Shown in pieces: positions 53,722-61,990 of a stretch of 64,000 bases of DNA. The notes beneath the pieces were generated by a model. It saw only the letters and a list, made by a program, of their open reading frames with translations. It was not told the origin of the DNA and made no database searches. The translations under genes were made by a program, and so were the position numbers. Each line of letters begins with the position of its first letter. The first letter of the stretch is position 1. The stretch lies in the NCBI RefSeq assembly GCF_030269445.1, contig NZ_BSTJ01000003.1, positions 186,001-250,000 of the forward strand, written 5' to 3'. This stretch comes from Actinoallomurus iriomotensis (GTDB lineage: Bacteria; Actinomycetota; Actinomycetes; Streptosporangiales; Streptosporangiaceae).

Positions 53722-56346
53722 GTGCACTTGTCCGAAGTTCGCCGCGCCCTCCCCCGCGTGGCCTCGGCAGTGCTGGTCAGCATCGCGGTCGGCGTGCTGT
53801 CCGTTCCCGCCGCACAGTCGGCCTCTCCTTCCGCGCCCACCCGCCCGGCCGCCGCGCCGGCCGACCTCTACCGTGGCCAGCAGTGGACTCTCGACGCGCT
53901 GCACATCTCCCGCGCGTGGAGGTACTCCCGCGGCAACGGCGTGACCGTCGCGGTGCTCGACACCGGCGTCGACGGCCACCAGGCCGACCTGGCCGGACGC
54001 GTCATCGACGGCCCCGACTTCACCGGCCACGGGCGCAAGCCGGGCGGCCGCTACTGGGGCCGGCACGGCACCGAGATGGCGAGCCTCATCGCCGGGCACG
54101 GTCACGGCGCCGGCGCCACGGCGGGAGTCATGGGCGTGGCGCCCGACGCCAAGATCCTGTCGATCCGGGTGACCTGGGAGCTGAACGACCCGATCCGCAA
54201 CGACCACGCCCAGGTCAACCGGGCGCGCGACGCCGTCGCGAAGGGCATCCGCTACGCCGCCGACCACGGCGCGCAGGTCATCAGCATGTCGCTCGGCGGC
54301 GGCAACCTGTTCTATAACGGCAACGCCGCCGAGGAGGCGGCGATCAAGTACGCCCTCGGCAAGGGCACCGTGCTCGTCGCGTCCGCGGGCAACGACGGCG
54401 ACGGCGCCAACCGGCGCAACTACCCCGCCGCCTACCCCGGAGTGATCGCCGTCGGCGCGACCGACCGCGCGTTCAAGGCGGCCAAGTTCACCAACCGGCA
54501 CACCTACATCTCGGTCGCCGCCCCCGGCGTGGAGATCGTCAGCGCCGACGCCGCCGGGCACGGCTACATCCTCGGCACCGGCACGAGTTCGTCGGCCGCC
54601 TTCGTGGCGGGCATGAGCGCGCTCGTCAAGGCGCGTTACCCGAACCTCACGGCGCAGGAGGTCAAGCAGGCCCTGGAGGAGGGCGCCACCCACCGGCCGC
54701 CCGACGGGCGCAGCAACGAGATCGGCACGGGCGTCGCCGACGCGTACGGCGCGCTGCGCACGGCCGCCCGGATCAACAAGGCCGAGCACGATGGCACGTC
54801 TGTGCACACGCCGCCGGCGGCGGCCCGGCCGGCACCGACGGCGTCCGAGCACAGCGACCCCGACCTGATGCTGATCGCCGTCCTGAGCGGTGGCGGCACC
54901 CTGATCCTGCTCAGCCTGATCCTCGGCTGGCGGCAGCGACGGCGGCGGATCGCCCGGGAGAAGGCCACGGTCGAGCCGGAGGAGCCGGAGCCGTCCCCCA
55001 TGCCGGTGGCCGCGCACGCCTCATCGGCCCCCGCGTCGTGGGAACGCCGGCCGTCGCCGCCGCCGTCGCGTACGGGCCGGTCGTCGGGCCTGTCCCCGTG
55101 GGAGCGCCGCCCGGAGCCGGCCGCGGAAGAGGAGCTCCGCTGGGACGCGGGACCGCCCGAAGCCTCGCCGCCGGTGACGCCCTGGGACCGCCGTCCGAGC
55201 TCACCCGCCGACGACGCGCCCCACTGGGACTCCGCACCCTCCGAGGCATCGCCCCCGGTCACCCCCTGGGACCGTCATCCGAGCTCACCCGCCGACGACG
55301 CGCCCCACTGGGACTCCGCACCCTCCGAGGCATCGCCCCCGGTCACCCCCTGGGACCGTCATCCGAGCTCACCCGCCGACGACGCGCCCCACTGGGACCC
55401 CGCACCCTCCGAAGCATCACCGCCGGTCACCCCCTGGGACCGCCACGAGTCGGCCGGTTCCTGGGACCCCTCGCCCAACGGCACCGCCTGGGACCGGCCC
55501 GAGACATCGCCGCCCGGCCGTGACGAGCGGCCGCCCGCGGGGGAGCATCCGGAGACGCCGGCGCCGTCCTGGGACCGGCTGTCCCCCGCGGAGCGCTCCT
55601 GGGACGAGCCGCCCCCGGCGGACCGCTCGTGGGACCTGCCGCCCGCCGACTCGTCATCGCCCACCGAGTCCTGGGACCGTCTGTCTCCTGAGCCGTCGTC
55701 CCCCACTGAATCCTGGGACCGTCTGTCTCCTGAGCCGTCGTCCCCCACTGAATCCTGGGACCGGCTGCCTCCCGAGTCGTCGTCCCCCACCGAGTCCTGG
55801 GACCGGCTGCCTCCTGAGCCGTCGTCCCCCACCGAGTCCTGGGATCGGCTGCCCGCCGATCCCTCGTCGCCCACCGAAGCCTGGGACCGGCTGCCCGCCG
55901 AGACCTCCTCGCCGACCGGCGCCTCGGACCGGCCGGAGCCGGGTGAGCCGGAGGCGCGGGAGACTCCACCGGCCGAGCCACCGGCGCCGGGGACTCCGCC
56001 GCCGGCCAGACCGTTCGAGCCCTTCGAGCCGCCGCCCCGCGACCCCGCCGAGACCAACGGCCATCCCACGTCCGCGTACCAGGACCTCCGCGGCGCGGAG
56101 CCCGACCCGCTCAGCGACGACTCCCCGTTCGACTCCTCGTCCGACGTCGGCACTCCGCTGGCCGACGAGAGCTGGGAGAGCATCCGGCGCGGCTTCGACC
56201 GGCTGAAGGACATGACCAACTGGGAGTCCTCCGCCAAGAGCGACCTGGACGACACCGGCAGCGCACCCGCGCAGGACGCCTCCGACGAGACGGCCGCCCT
56301 CCCCACCGCGGACCCGGACGAAGACCACCAGCGCCCGCCCTCCTGA
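53722..56346 (+). CDS. Mycosin-like membrane-anchored subtilase with repeat-rich cytoplasmic tail
   Basis: 874 residues from the GTG at 53722, chosen because GGAGGG is 7 bases before it; it is followed by a signal peptide (LVSIAVGVLSVPAAQSA). The S8 domain has Asp80 (VAVLDTGVDG), His115 (GRHGTEMASL), oxyanion Asn224 (ASAGND) and Ser289 (GTSSSAAFVAG). A membrane helix follows (LMLIAVLSGGGTLILLSLIL) near 380. The last ~470 residues lie on the inner side and consist of W-D-R repeats and an acidic end. It resembles the ESX-associated MycP proteases, but no ESX genes are near. The tail is unusual. Confidence 0.88.
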   Translation: MHLSEVRRALPRVASAVLVSIAVGVLSVPAAQSASPSAPTRPAAAPADLYRGQQWTLDALHISRAWRYSRGNGVTVAVLDTGVDGHQADLAGRVIDGPDFTGHGRKPGGRYWGRHGTEMASLIAGHGHGAGATAGVMGVAPDAKILSIRVTWELNDPIRNDHAQVNRARDAVAKGIRYAADHGAQVISMSLGGGNLFYNGNAAEEAAIKYALGKGTVLVASAGNDGDGANRRNYPAAYPGVIAVGATDRAFKAAKFTNRHTYISVAAPGVEIVSADAAGHGYILGTGTSSSAAFVAGMSALVKARYPNLTAQEVKQALEEGATHRPPDGRSNEIGTGVADAYGALRTAARINKAEHDGTSVHTPPAAARPAPTASEHSDPDLMLIAVLSGGGTLILLSLILGWRQRRRRIAREKATVEPEEPEPSPMPVAAHASSAPASWERRPSPPPSRTGRSSGLSPWERRPEPAAEEELRWDAGPPEASPPVTPWDRRPSSPADDAPHWDSAPSEASPPVTPWDRHPSSPADDAPHWDSAPSEASPPVTPWDRHPSSPADDAPHWDPAPSEASPPVTPWDRHESAGSWDPSPNGTAWDRPETSPPGRDERPPAGEHPETPAPSWDRLSPAERSWDEPPPADRSWDLPPADSSSPTESWDRLSPEPSSPTESWDRLSPEPSSPTESWDRLPPESSSPTESWDRLPPEPSSPTESWDRLPADPSSPTEAWDRLPAETSSPTGASDRPEPGEPEARETPPAEPPAPGTPPPARPFEPFEPPPRDPAETNGHPTSAYQDLRGAEPDPLSDDSPFDSSSDVGTPLADESWESIRRGFDRLKDMTNWESSAKSDLDDTGSAPAQDASDETAALPTADPDEDHQRPPS
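55201..55446 (+). repeat. 84-base tandem repeat in the protease tail
   Basis: Three copies start at 55201, 55285 and 55369 with almost identical bases; a degenerate copy precedes them. Each encodes 28 residues of the form SSPADDAPHWDSAPSEAS followed by PPVTPWDRHP. Recent duplication is likely. Confidence 0.9.
55654..55905 (+). repeat. 42-base tandem repeat in the protease tail
   Basis: Six units of 42 bases, each encoding SSPTESWDRLxPEP (14 residues), with a degenerate seventh. The first two-and-a-half units are nearly identical in bases, so copy number probably varies between strains. Confidence 0.9.
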
Positions 56347-56749
56347 CCCATCGCCGCCTCAGCCGGTCCAGGCCGCGAGGCGGGTGCGGGAAGTGGTGAA
56401 AGGCGGTACGCGTACTGGCGGTCCACCGGCCTCGCGCGTCGCTACGGCCTCGGCGAGTTCCCCGTCGAAGAGGAGCCGAGCCGAAGCCCCGGCGTCCGTA
56501 CCGCGCCCCGTGACCGGCCGGAGGAGATCCGCCCGCCCGCCGAGGCCGCCCGGCACGCGCGGCCCCTCGCCGACCTGACCCTCCCGGACGTGCCCGAGCC
56601 GCCGCCCCGGCGCGACCGGCCCGGACCCCTCGCTGCGGCGCAGGACCTGTTCGCCCTCCCCCAGCCGGAGCCACCGATGGAACCAATGGCCATTCCGGCC
56701 GGCGGGCCGGTCACCTGCTGCCCTTCGAGCACCACCTTCCCGGCCCGAC
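56347..56749 (+). other. Coding-like but unassigned stretch before a decayed kinase gene
   Basis: 403 bases between the protease stop and the kinase remnant. One plus-strand frame is open from about 56360 to 56640 with GC-rich third positions, reading YWRSTGLARRYGLGEF, PADL and LPDVPEPPPRRDRPG-like sequence. No start codon with a ribosome-binding site was found and no family is recognised. It may be the end of a decayed gene or part of the same relic. Confidence 0.35.
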
Positions 56750-57546
56750 GTGCAGTCACCGCACCCGACCGATCCCCGCGACGTCGGAGGCCACCAGGTG
56801 ATCGCCCGGCTGGGCGAAGGCCGCATGGGGCAGGTCCTCCTCGGCACGTCGCCGGACGGCCGGCCGGTCGCCATCAAGGTCGTCCGTCCGGCCCTGGCCG
56901 CCGAGGGCAAGGTGGCCGCCCGGTACCCGCTGTCGCGGTACCCGTCCGCCGGACTAGCCTGGGCGGCGGTCCTGACCGACGAGTCCTGGGCCTGCTCGAC
57001 CCTGGCCGGGGCCGGATTCCGTGAGCGGTTCCGCGGGGACGTCGAGGCGGCGCGGGACGGTCAGCGGCGCGTTCACCGCTCCGGTCGTCACGGCCGACCC
57101 GGTTCCCTGGCCGACCATCGCCTATCCGCCCGTGCTCGACCTGGTACGCGGCCGTGCCGTGCTTCGCGGCGACGGCCGCCGGACCCTTCGGCGTCGGCGA
57201 CGTGCCGACCCTGCTCCACCGCACCTTTCACGAGGAGCCGGATCTGTCCGCCGTCGCCGCCCCGTACCGCGCGACCTCTTCGCCGCCGGTCTCCGCAAGG
57301 ACCCCGCCCAGCGGCCGACGCCCGCCCGGCTGCCGGCCACGCTCGGCCGGCCGGAGGACGGGTCTCGGCCGGCTCCCCGCCCCGCTCGCCGACGTCGTGC
57401 TCCGCAGGGCCGCCGTCCGGCCGCCCGCGCCTCCGCCTCCGTACGCGTCGTGGGGCCGCAGGCCGGCCGCCGCCCTGCTCCTCGTACTGCCCGTCCTCTG
57501 CGTCGTGCTGGAGCGCCCCGGCCGCGGCCCGGCCATGGGGGGTTAG
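56750..57546 (+). pseudogene. Decayed Ser/Thr protein kinase gene
   Basis: Fragments of a membrane kinase in several frames. From the GTG at 56750: DVGGHQVIARLGEGRMGQVLLG and RPVAIKVVRPALA. Next frame: VSGAFTAPVV. Then GPFGVGDVPTLLHRTFHEEPDLSAV and RDLFAAGLRKDPAQRPTPARL in another frame, then a hydrophobic helix. The catalytic loop HRDLKP and the activation segment are missing, so it has suffered deletions and frameshifts. No function is expected. It lies after the protease and might once have been linked to it. Confidence 0.77.
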
Positions 57547-57605
57547 CCCCACCTTCACCCGGCGTGCCAGCCGCATGGGAGCGGCCCCGGCCGTCCCGTA
57601 GCGTT

Positions 57606-57629
57606 CTCCTCGAACCGAGCTTCGAGGAG
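57606..57629 (+). promoter_or_regulatory. Hairpin sequestering the ribosome-binding site of the DUF4097 gene
   Basis: CTCCTCGAA (57606-57614) pairs perfectly with TTCGAGGAG (57621-57629) around a 6-base loop. The 3' arm contains GAGGAG, the ribosome-binding site 8 bases ahead of the GTG at 57638. If transcription starts upstream of 57606 the site would be closed, which suggests translational control such as a thermometer or protein-gated switch. Confidence 0.5.
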
Positions 57630-57637
57630 TCTCAGCC

Positions 57638-58423
57638 GTGAACAGCCGTAGCGTGGCGGTCGTCGCCCTCACCGCACTGACCGCGTCGGGATGCGGCGTC
57701 GGCGTGCACTTCGCCGACTACCGGCACACCACGACCATGAACGACACGCACGTCACCGGGGTCACGAGCGTGCGGGTCGACGCGAACCGCGGGCACGTGG
57801 TCGTGACGCGCGGCGCTGGGGACGGCGTGACGGTCCACCGCGTGGTGCACTACCAGAACGGGGCTCCCCACCCCGGCCAGCAGGTGACCAACGGGACGCT
57901 GACCTTCACCGCCGGCTGCTCGCGGTGCCGGATCGACTATGACCTGGTCGTCCCCGCCTCGGTCAGTGTGAGCGCCCATACGGACAGCGGCCGGGTGAAC
58001 GTCAACGGCGTGAAGACCGTGGACGCGAAGTCCGACTCCGGCTCGGTGACCGTGCGGCACGTCACGGGCGACGTGAGCGCCCGCTCCGACTCGGGCGAGG
58101 TGACGCTGCAGGACGTCGGCGGCGCCGTCCAGGCGAGCACGGACTCGGGGGCGATCCGCGCGACGGAGCTCCGCTCGACCGACGCGACCGCCTCCAGCGA
58201 CTCCGGCTCCATCGACCTGACGTTCGCCTCGGCGCCGAAGAACGTCCGGATGACCGACGACTCCGGCGCGCTGCGCCTGGCCGTCCCCGGCGGCCCGTAC
58301 AGCGTGGACGCGCACACCGACTCGGGCGGCCGGCACATCGGTGTGCCCACGGCCCCCGTCGCCCCGGCCCGGCTGTCACTGCGCACCGACTCGGGCAGCG
58401 TGAACGTCGTCCCGGCCGGTTAG
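57638..58423 (+). CDS. DUF4097 beta-strand-repeat lipoprotein
   Basis: 261 residues. A lipoprotein signal peptide (VALTALTASGC, Cys at 19) is followed by a right-handed beta-repeat domain in which SDSGS, TDSGA and DSGEV-like turns recur about eight times (KSDSGSVTVRHV, RSDSGEVTLQDV, STDSGAIRATEL). This is the DUF4097 adhesin-like fold found in surface and stress-associated proteins. The gene begins with GTG. It is likely attached to the outer face of the membrane. Confidence 0.87.
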   Translation: MNSRSVAVVALTALTASGCGVGVHFADYRHTTTMNDTHVTGVTSVRVDANRGHVVVTRGAGDGVTVHRVVHYQNGAPHPGQQVTNGTLTFTAGCSRCRIDYDLVVPASVSVSAHTDSGRVNVNGVKTVDAKSDSGSVTVRHVTGDVSARSDSGEVTLQDVGGAVQASTDSGAIRATELRSTDATASSDSGSIDLTFASAPKNVRMTDDSGALRLAVPGGPYSVDAHTDSGGRHIGVPTAPVAPARLSLRTDSGSVNVVPAG

Positions 58424-59133
58424 CACCCGGGATCGGTGATGAGCGCCACCCAGAGCGCCCGGGGGTCATCGGGATCGATCGCCGGGTCGATCTCCGCCGC
58501 CCGCGCGAGCACGATCCGTTCACCCGCCTCGACCCGGGTGAGGTGGGCGTCGTGCTCTTCTTCCGGCCGTGAGTAGTGGGGTTCCTGGAGGTGGAGCTCC
58601 CGGAGGATCGCGACCGCGGAGCGCCACCGCCATGCCAGCTCGACGAGTCGCGCGATCGAGGAGTTGAGGAACGCGACCGCCGGCTGGTACAGGTCCGCGT
58701 AGACGCGGCGTAGATCGGGATGGACGTCGGCGGCCGTCACCGGGGCGTCCCGGACGGCCAGCACCCGCCCGTCGCCGGCGACCGCTCCCATCTTCGGAGT
58801 CCGATCGTGGGCGCCCCACCACCCGAGGTGGTACAGCCGTTGATCGCCGGCGATCAGCCGGCGCTCGTGCTCTCCCGCCACGTTCGGAACCAGCAGCGGC
58901 TCGGTCGCGTGCTGGAACTCCGGCCTCATGACCAGATCCGTCGGCAGGCCCCATTCCGCGAGGGCGGACCGGTCCTCTTCCGGCACCTTCCACCGGTCCA
59001 CCACCGTGCCGGGCGGCCGTACTCGCCGGTCGGGGGCGACGATGCGCGCCAACGGCGCCGCCATCACCTCCCGCAGGCGTTCTTCCAACGGCGTCCGCCC
59101 CCGATCGGCGGGTCCCGGTCCCGTCAGTCCCAT
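58420..59133 (-). CDS. Putative SUKH-4-like protein
   Basis: 237 residues. SUKH-4-like features: ALAEWGLPTDLVMRPEF, RLYHLGWWGAHDRTPKMGAV, GDGRVLAVRD and ADLYQPAVAFLNSSIARLVELAWRW. Members are proposed immunity proteins. No toxin gene is adjacent. The ATG at 59133 overlaps the end of the ABC-F gene by 10 bases, so it is translated from the same message. The family assignment is tentative. Confidence 0.5.
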   Translation of the reverse strand: MGLTGPGPADRGRTPLEERLREVMAAPLARIVAPDRRVRPPGTVVDRWKVPEEDRSALAEWGLPTDLVMRPEFQHATEPLLVPNVAGEHERRLIAGDQRLYHLGWWGAHDRTPKMGAVAGDGRVLAVRDAPVTAADVHPDLRRVYADLYQPAVAFLNSSIARLVELAWRWRSAVAILRELHLQEPHYSRPEEEHDAHLTRVEAGERIVLARAAEIDPAIDPDDPRALWVALITDPGC

Positions 59134-60749
59134 GCGGCGAGCTCCTCCAGGGTGGTCTCCCGCAGTTCCTCGTCCAGCACCAGCCAGCGCGTGATGCCGG
59201 CCGACTCCAGGAACGGCAGGTCGTGACTCGCGACGACGAGCGCACCCTCGTACGACGCGAGCGCGCCGGTGAGCTGCCGGACGCTGGGCACGTCGAGGTT
59301 GTTGGTGGGCTCGTCGAGCAGCAGCAGCTGGGGCGCCGGTTCGGCGAGCATCATGGCCGCGAGCGCGGCGCGGAAGCGCTCGCCGCCGGAGAGAGTGCCG
59401 GCCGGCTGTTCCGCCCGCGCCCCCTTGAACAGGAAGCGGGCGAGCTGGGCGCGGATGTGGTTGTCGGTCACCCCCGGCGCCCGGCGGGCGACGTTCGCGG
59501 CGACGCTCAGGTCGTCGTCCAGCACGTCGAGACGCTGCGGGAGGAACCGCCACGGCACGTACGTCCTCGCCTCACCGGCCAGCGGCGGCAGCTCTCCGGT
59601 GAGGGTGCGCAGGAGGGAGGTCTTCCCGGCGCCGTTGCGCCCGACGAGAGCGATCCGCTCGGGCCCACGCACCTCCAGGTCGGCCTCGCGCAGCCGCCCG
59701 TACCCGGGCCGTACGCCGCGCAGGCTGAGCACGGTGCGCCCGGCGGGCACGGCGGTGTGCGGGAGGCTCACGCGGATCTCGTCGTCGTCGCGTACGGCGT
59801 CCGCCGCCTCTTCGAGCCGGTCGCGCGCCTCACCGAGCCGGTCCTCGTGGAGGTTGCGCAGCTTGCCCGCCGACTCCTGCGCGGACCGCTTCTTGGCGCC
59901 GGCGATGATCTTGGGCGCCCGCCGTTCGAGGTCCATCTTCCGGCTGTTCCGCCGGCGCCGGGCGAGCTTGATCTGGGTCTCCTCCAGCTCCCGCTTCTGC
60001 CGGCGTACGTCCGCCTCCGCGGCGCGCAGCATCCGTCCGGCCGCCTCCTGTTCGATCGCCACGCCCTCCTCGTACGCCGACCAGCCGCCGCCGTACCAGG
60101 ACACCGCGCCGGCCCGGAGCTCGGCGATGCGGTCGACGCGTTCGAGCAGCTCACGGTCGTGGCTGACCACGACCAGGATGCCGGTGTGCCAGGCGTCGAC
60201 GGCGTCGTACAGCCGCCTGCGGGCGTGCAGGTCGAGGTTGTTGGTCGGCTCGTCCAGCAGGAGGATGTCGGGGCGCTCCAGGAGCAGCGCGGCGAGGCGC
60301 AGCAGGACGGCCTCGCCGCCGGAGACCTCCCCCACCGTACGGTCGAGGCCGATGCCGTCGAGGCCGAGCGAGCCGAGCATGGCGAGGGCGCGTTCTTCGA
60401 CGTCCCAGTCGTCGCCGACCGTCTCGAAGTGCTCCTCCCGTACGTCGCCGCTCTCGATCGCGGCCAGTGCCCTGCGCCGGTCGGCGATGCCGAGTGCCTC
60501 GTCGACGTGCTGGGCGGTGTCGAGGGTGATGGTCTGCGGAAGGTAGGCGAGGCTGCCGCGGACGCCGACCGAGCCGGCCGAGGGTCTCAGCCGTCCCGCG
60601 AGCAGCCGGAGCAGGGTCGACTTGCCGGAGCCGTTGGCCCCGGCCAGCCCGGTGCGTCCCGGCGGGAAGCCGAGCGACAGCCCGTCGAAGACGGGCGTAC
60701 CGTCCGGCCAGGCGAACGAGAGAGCCGAACAGGTCAGGGATGCGCTCAT
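59124..60749 (-). CDS. ABC-F ATPase (antibiotic-resistance/ribosome-protection type)
   Basis: 541 residues with two ABC domains and no membrane segments. Walker A: GANGSGKST and GRNGAGKTS. Signature SGGEAVLLRLA and SGGERFRAALA. Walker B LLLDEPTNNLD twice. The linker (EQEAAGRMLRAAEADVRRQKRELEETQ, then a long helix) is the P-site tRNA interaction motif of ABC-F proteins. It could rescue or protect ribosomes from macrolides, lincosamides or pleuromutilins. AAGGA is 6 bases before the ATG. The leader upstream is attenuator-like. Confidence 0.93.
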   Translation of the reverse strand: MSASLTCSALSFAWPDGTPVFDGLSLGFPPGRTGLAGANGSGKSTLLRLLAGRLRPSAGSVGVRGSLAYLPQTITLDTAQHVDEALGIADRRRALAAIESGDVREEHFETVGDDWDVEERALAMLGSLGLDGIGLDRTVGEVSGGEAVLLRLAALLLERPDILLLDEPTNNLDLHARRRLYDAVDAWHTGILVVVSHDRELLERVDRIAELRAGAVSWYGGGWSAYEEGVAIEQEAAGRMLRAAEADVRRQKRELEETQIKLARRRRNSRKMDLERRAPKIIAGAKKRSAQESAGKLRNLHEDRLGEARDRLEEAADAVRDDDEIRVSLPHTAVPAGRTVLSLRGVRPGYGRLREADLEVRGPERIALVGRNGAGKTSLLRTLTGELPPLAGEARTYVPWRFLPQRLDVLDDDLSVAANVARRAPGVTDNHIRAQLARFLFKGARAEQPAGTLSGGERFRAALAAMMLAEPAPQLLLLDEPTNNLDVPSVRQLTGALASYEGALVVASHDLPFLESAGITRWLVLDEELRETTLEELAAWD

Positions 60750-60936
60750 GAGGAGTCCTTCACGGTCGTGATGTTCGGGGGCGTCATACGCGAACACCAC
60801 GCGGCGAAGCGGAGCGCTTGAGGAAGGCTCGTCCACCGAGGTCGCTGCCACACGTCGTCGTACGGCGAAGCCGTACCGCGTGGTGATCGCGAACCTCAGA
60901 CGAGCAACATCCACCTCTATCGCAGGCAACAGAACC
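60750..60936 (-). promoter_or_regulatory. Structured leader of the ABC-F gene, candidate attenuator
   Basis: About 187 bases. A short frame for MLLV is at 60896-60910. Then a hairpin GTACGGC/GCCGTAC (60860-60876), a long-range pair CACCACGCGG (60885-60876) with CCGCGTGGTG (60804-60795), and a hairpin AAGCG/CGCTT (60807-60819). The alternatives overlap, as in ribosome-stalling attenuators of antibiotic-resistance ABC-F genes. Function is inferred. Confidence 0.5.
60896..60910 (-). CDS. Putative leader tetrapeptide MLLV
   Basis: ATG TTG CTC GTC TGA preceded by GATAGAGGTGG. Four codons only, so it is credible only in the context of the structured ABC-F leader. Ribosome stalling on it by an antibiotic could switch the downstream structures. 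Confidence 0.35.
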   Translation of the reverse strand: MLLV

Positions 60937-60942
60937 GAGCCG

Positions 60943-60972
60943 ATATTAGGCGGGCCGCGAACCGGCGGGCAA
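60943..60972 (-). promoter_or_regulatory. Probable promoter of the ABC-F gene
   Basis: On the minus strand TTGCCC (60972-60967), 18-base spacer, TAATAT (60948-60943). Transcription would begin near 60936, giving a leader of about 187 bases before the ATG. Confidence 0.6.
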
Positions 60973-60994
60973 ACGTATTTACCGGCGAGCCCGC

Positions 60995-61888
60995 TCAGCC
61001 GAGGACGGCGGGCCGGAGCACGTCCTCGCACCACTGGCGGAAGGTGGTGGGGCTGCTGGACCGCGGGGTGCGCGGCTCGGCGTTGTAGACGCCCTGGTCG
61101 ACCTCGGCGAGGAGGTCGACCAGTCCCTGGGCCCAGCCGTCACTCATCCCGTTCCGCACCAGGTTGGCCTTGAACGCGTCGGCGGGCACCCGCTGGTAGC
61201 GGATCGGCCGCTCCAGCACCTCGGACATGATCTGCGCCATCTCGTTGTAGGACAGGTCTTCGGGCCCGAGGATCGGGACGCCGGCCTGCCCGCTCCAGGA
61301 GTCGTCGAGCAGCAGCCGGGCCGCGGTGGCCGCGATGTCACGGGTGGCGCACGTCGGCAGCCTCCGGTCCCCGGACACCGGGAAGAAGAACACGCCCTGG
61401 CTCCTGAGCGGCTCGAGCTGCTGGAGCACGTTCTCCATGAACCCGGGCATCCGCAGGGCCCGGCAGCTCACGCCGGTGCTCTCGATCATCTCGTCCATGA
61501 TCAGCGAGGTCGACCCGTGCCCGGTGTCCCCGTCGCGGCGCAGGGCCGAGACGTAGACCAGGCGCTCGACGCCCTGACTCCTGACGGCGTCGCACAGCGG
61601 ACGGGTGAACTCCAGGGCGCGGTCCCGCATGCTGTCGGCGGTGGGCGTCGGCGGCACGAGCCAGAACACGCTGTCCGCCCCCGCGAACGCCTCGGTGAGG
61701 ACGCCGAGGTCGTCCAACGACCCCGACACGACCTCCACGCGCTCGCGGACCCGCGGGGAGAGGCGAGACGGGTCCCGCGCGAGCACCCGGACCGGCGCGC
61801 CGCCGGCGAGGACGTTGTCGAGAACCTGGCGGCCGATCTGGCCGGTGGGAGTGGTGATGACGATCACGAGCTCTCTGCCCCTCTGCAC
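60995..61888 (-). CDS. NmrA/NAD(P)H-binding family protein
   Basis: 297 residues, atypical short-chain dehydrogenase. The Rossmann loop is VIVITTPTGQIGRQVLDNVLAGG, followed by ARDPSRLSPRVRERVEVVSGSLDD. LVYVSALRRDG and RALRMPGFMENVLQQL follow. Members sense NADP or reduce quinones. The GTG at 61888 lies just after a palindrome; GTG at 61867 is the alternative with AGAGAG before it. Its promoter region carries two palindromes. Confidence 0.85.
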   Translation of the reverse strand: MQRGRELVIVITTPTGQIGRQVLDNVLAGGAPVRVLARDPSRLSPRVRERVEVVSGSLDDLGVLTEAFAGADSVFWLVPPTPTADSMRDRALEFTRPLCDAVRSQGVERLVYVSALRRDGDTGHGSTSLIMDEMIESTGVSCRALRMPGFMENVLQQLEPLRSQGVFFFPVSGDRRLPTCATRDIAATAARLLLDDSWSGQAGVPILGPEDLSYNEMAQIMSEVLERPIRYQRVPADAFKANLVRNGMSDGWAQGLVDLLAEVDQGVYNAEPRTPRSSSPTTFRQWCEDVLRPAVLG

Positions 61889-61889
61889 T

Positions 61890-61956
61890 GGAATCGGAAT
61901 TCGGATTCCGTTTGATATCGACGGGTACGTTACGGAACCCGGATTCCGCTTGTCAA
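61890..61956 (-). promoter_or_regulatory. Operator-filled promoter of the NmrA-type gene
   Basis: TTGACA (61956-61951) and TAACGT (61932-61927) on the minus strand with an 18-base spacer. The spacer contains the palindrome GGAACCCGGATTCC (61934-61947, 12 of 14 symmetric). A second, 20-base palindrome centred on GAATTC (61890-61909) follows. Both share GGATTCC. A repressor dimer covering promoter and start is the likely control; the protein is unknown. Confidence 0.66.
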
Positions 61957-61990
61957 TCGCTCAGTGATCGCCGGCCGCGAAGCGCCGGCC

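Noticed and set aside
55201..55905. CRISPR-like array
   Set aside because: Repeats are directly adjacent without spacers and are in frame inside the protease gene.
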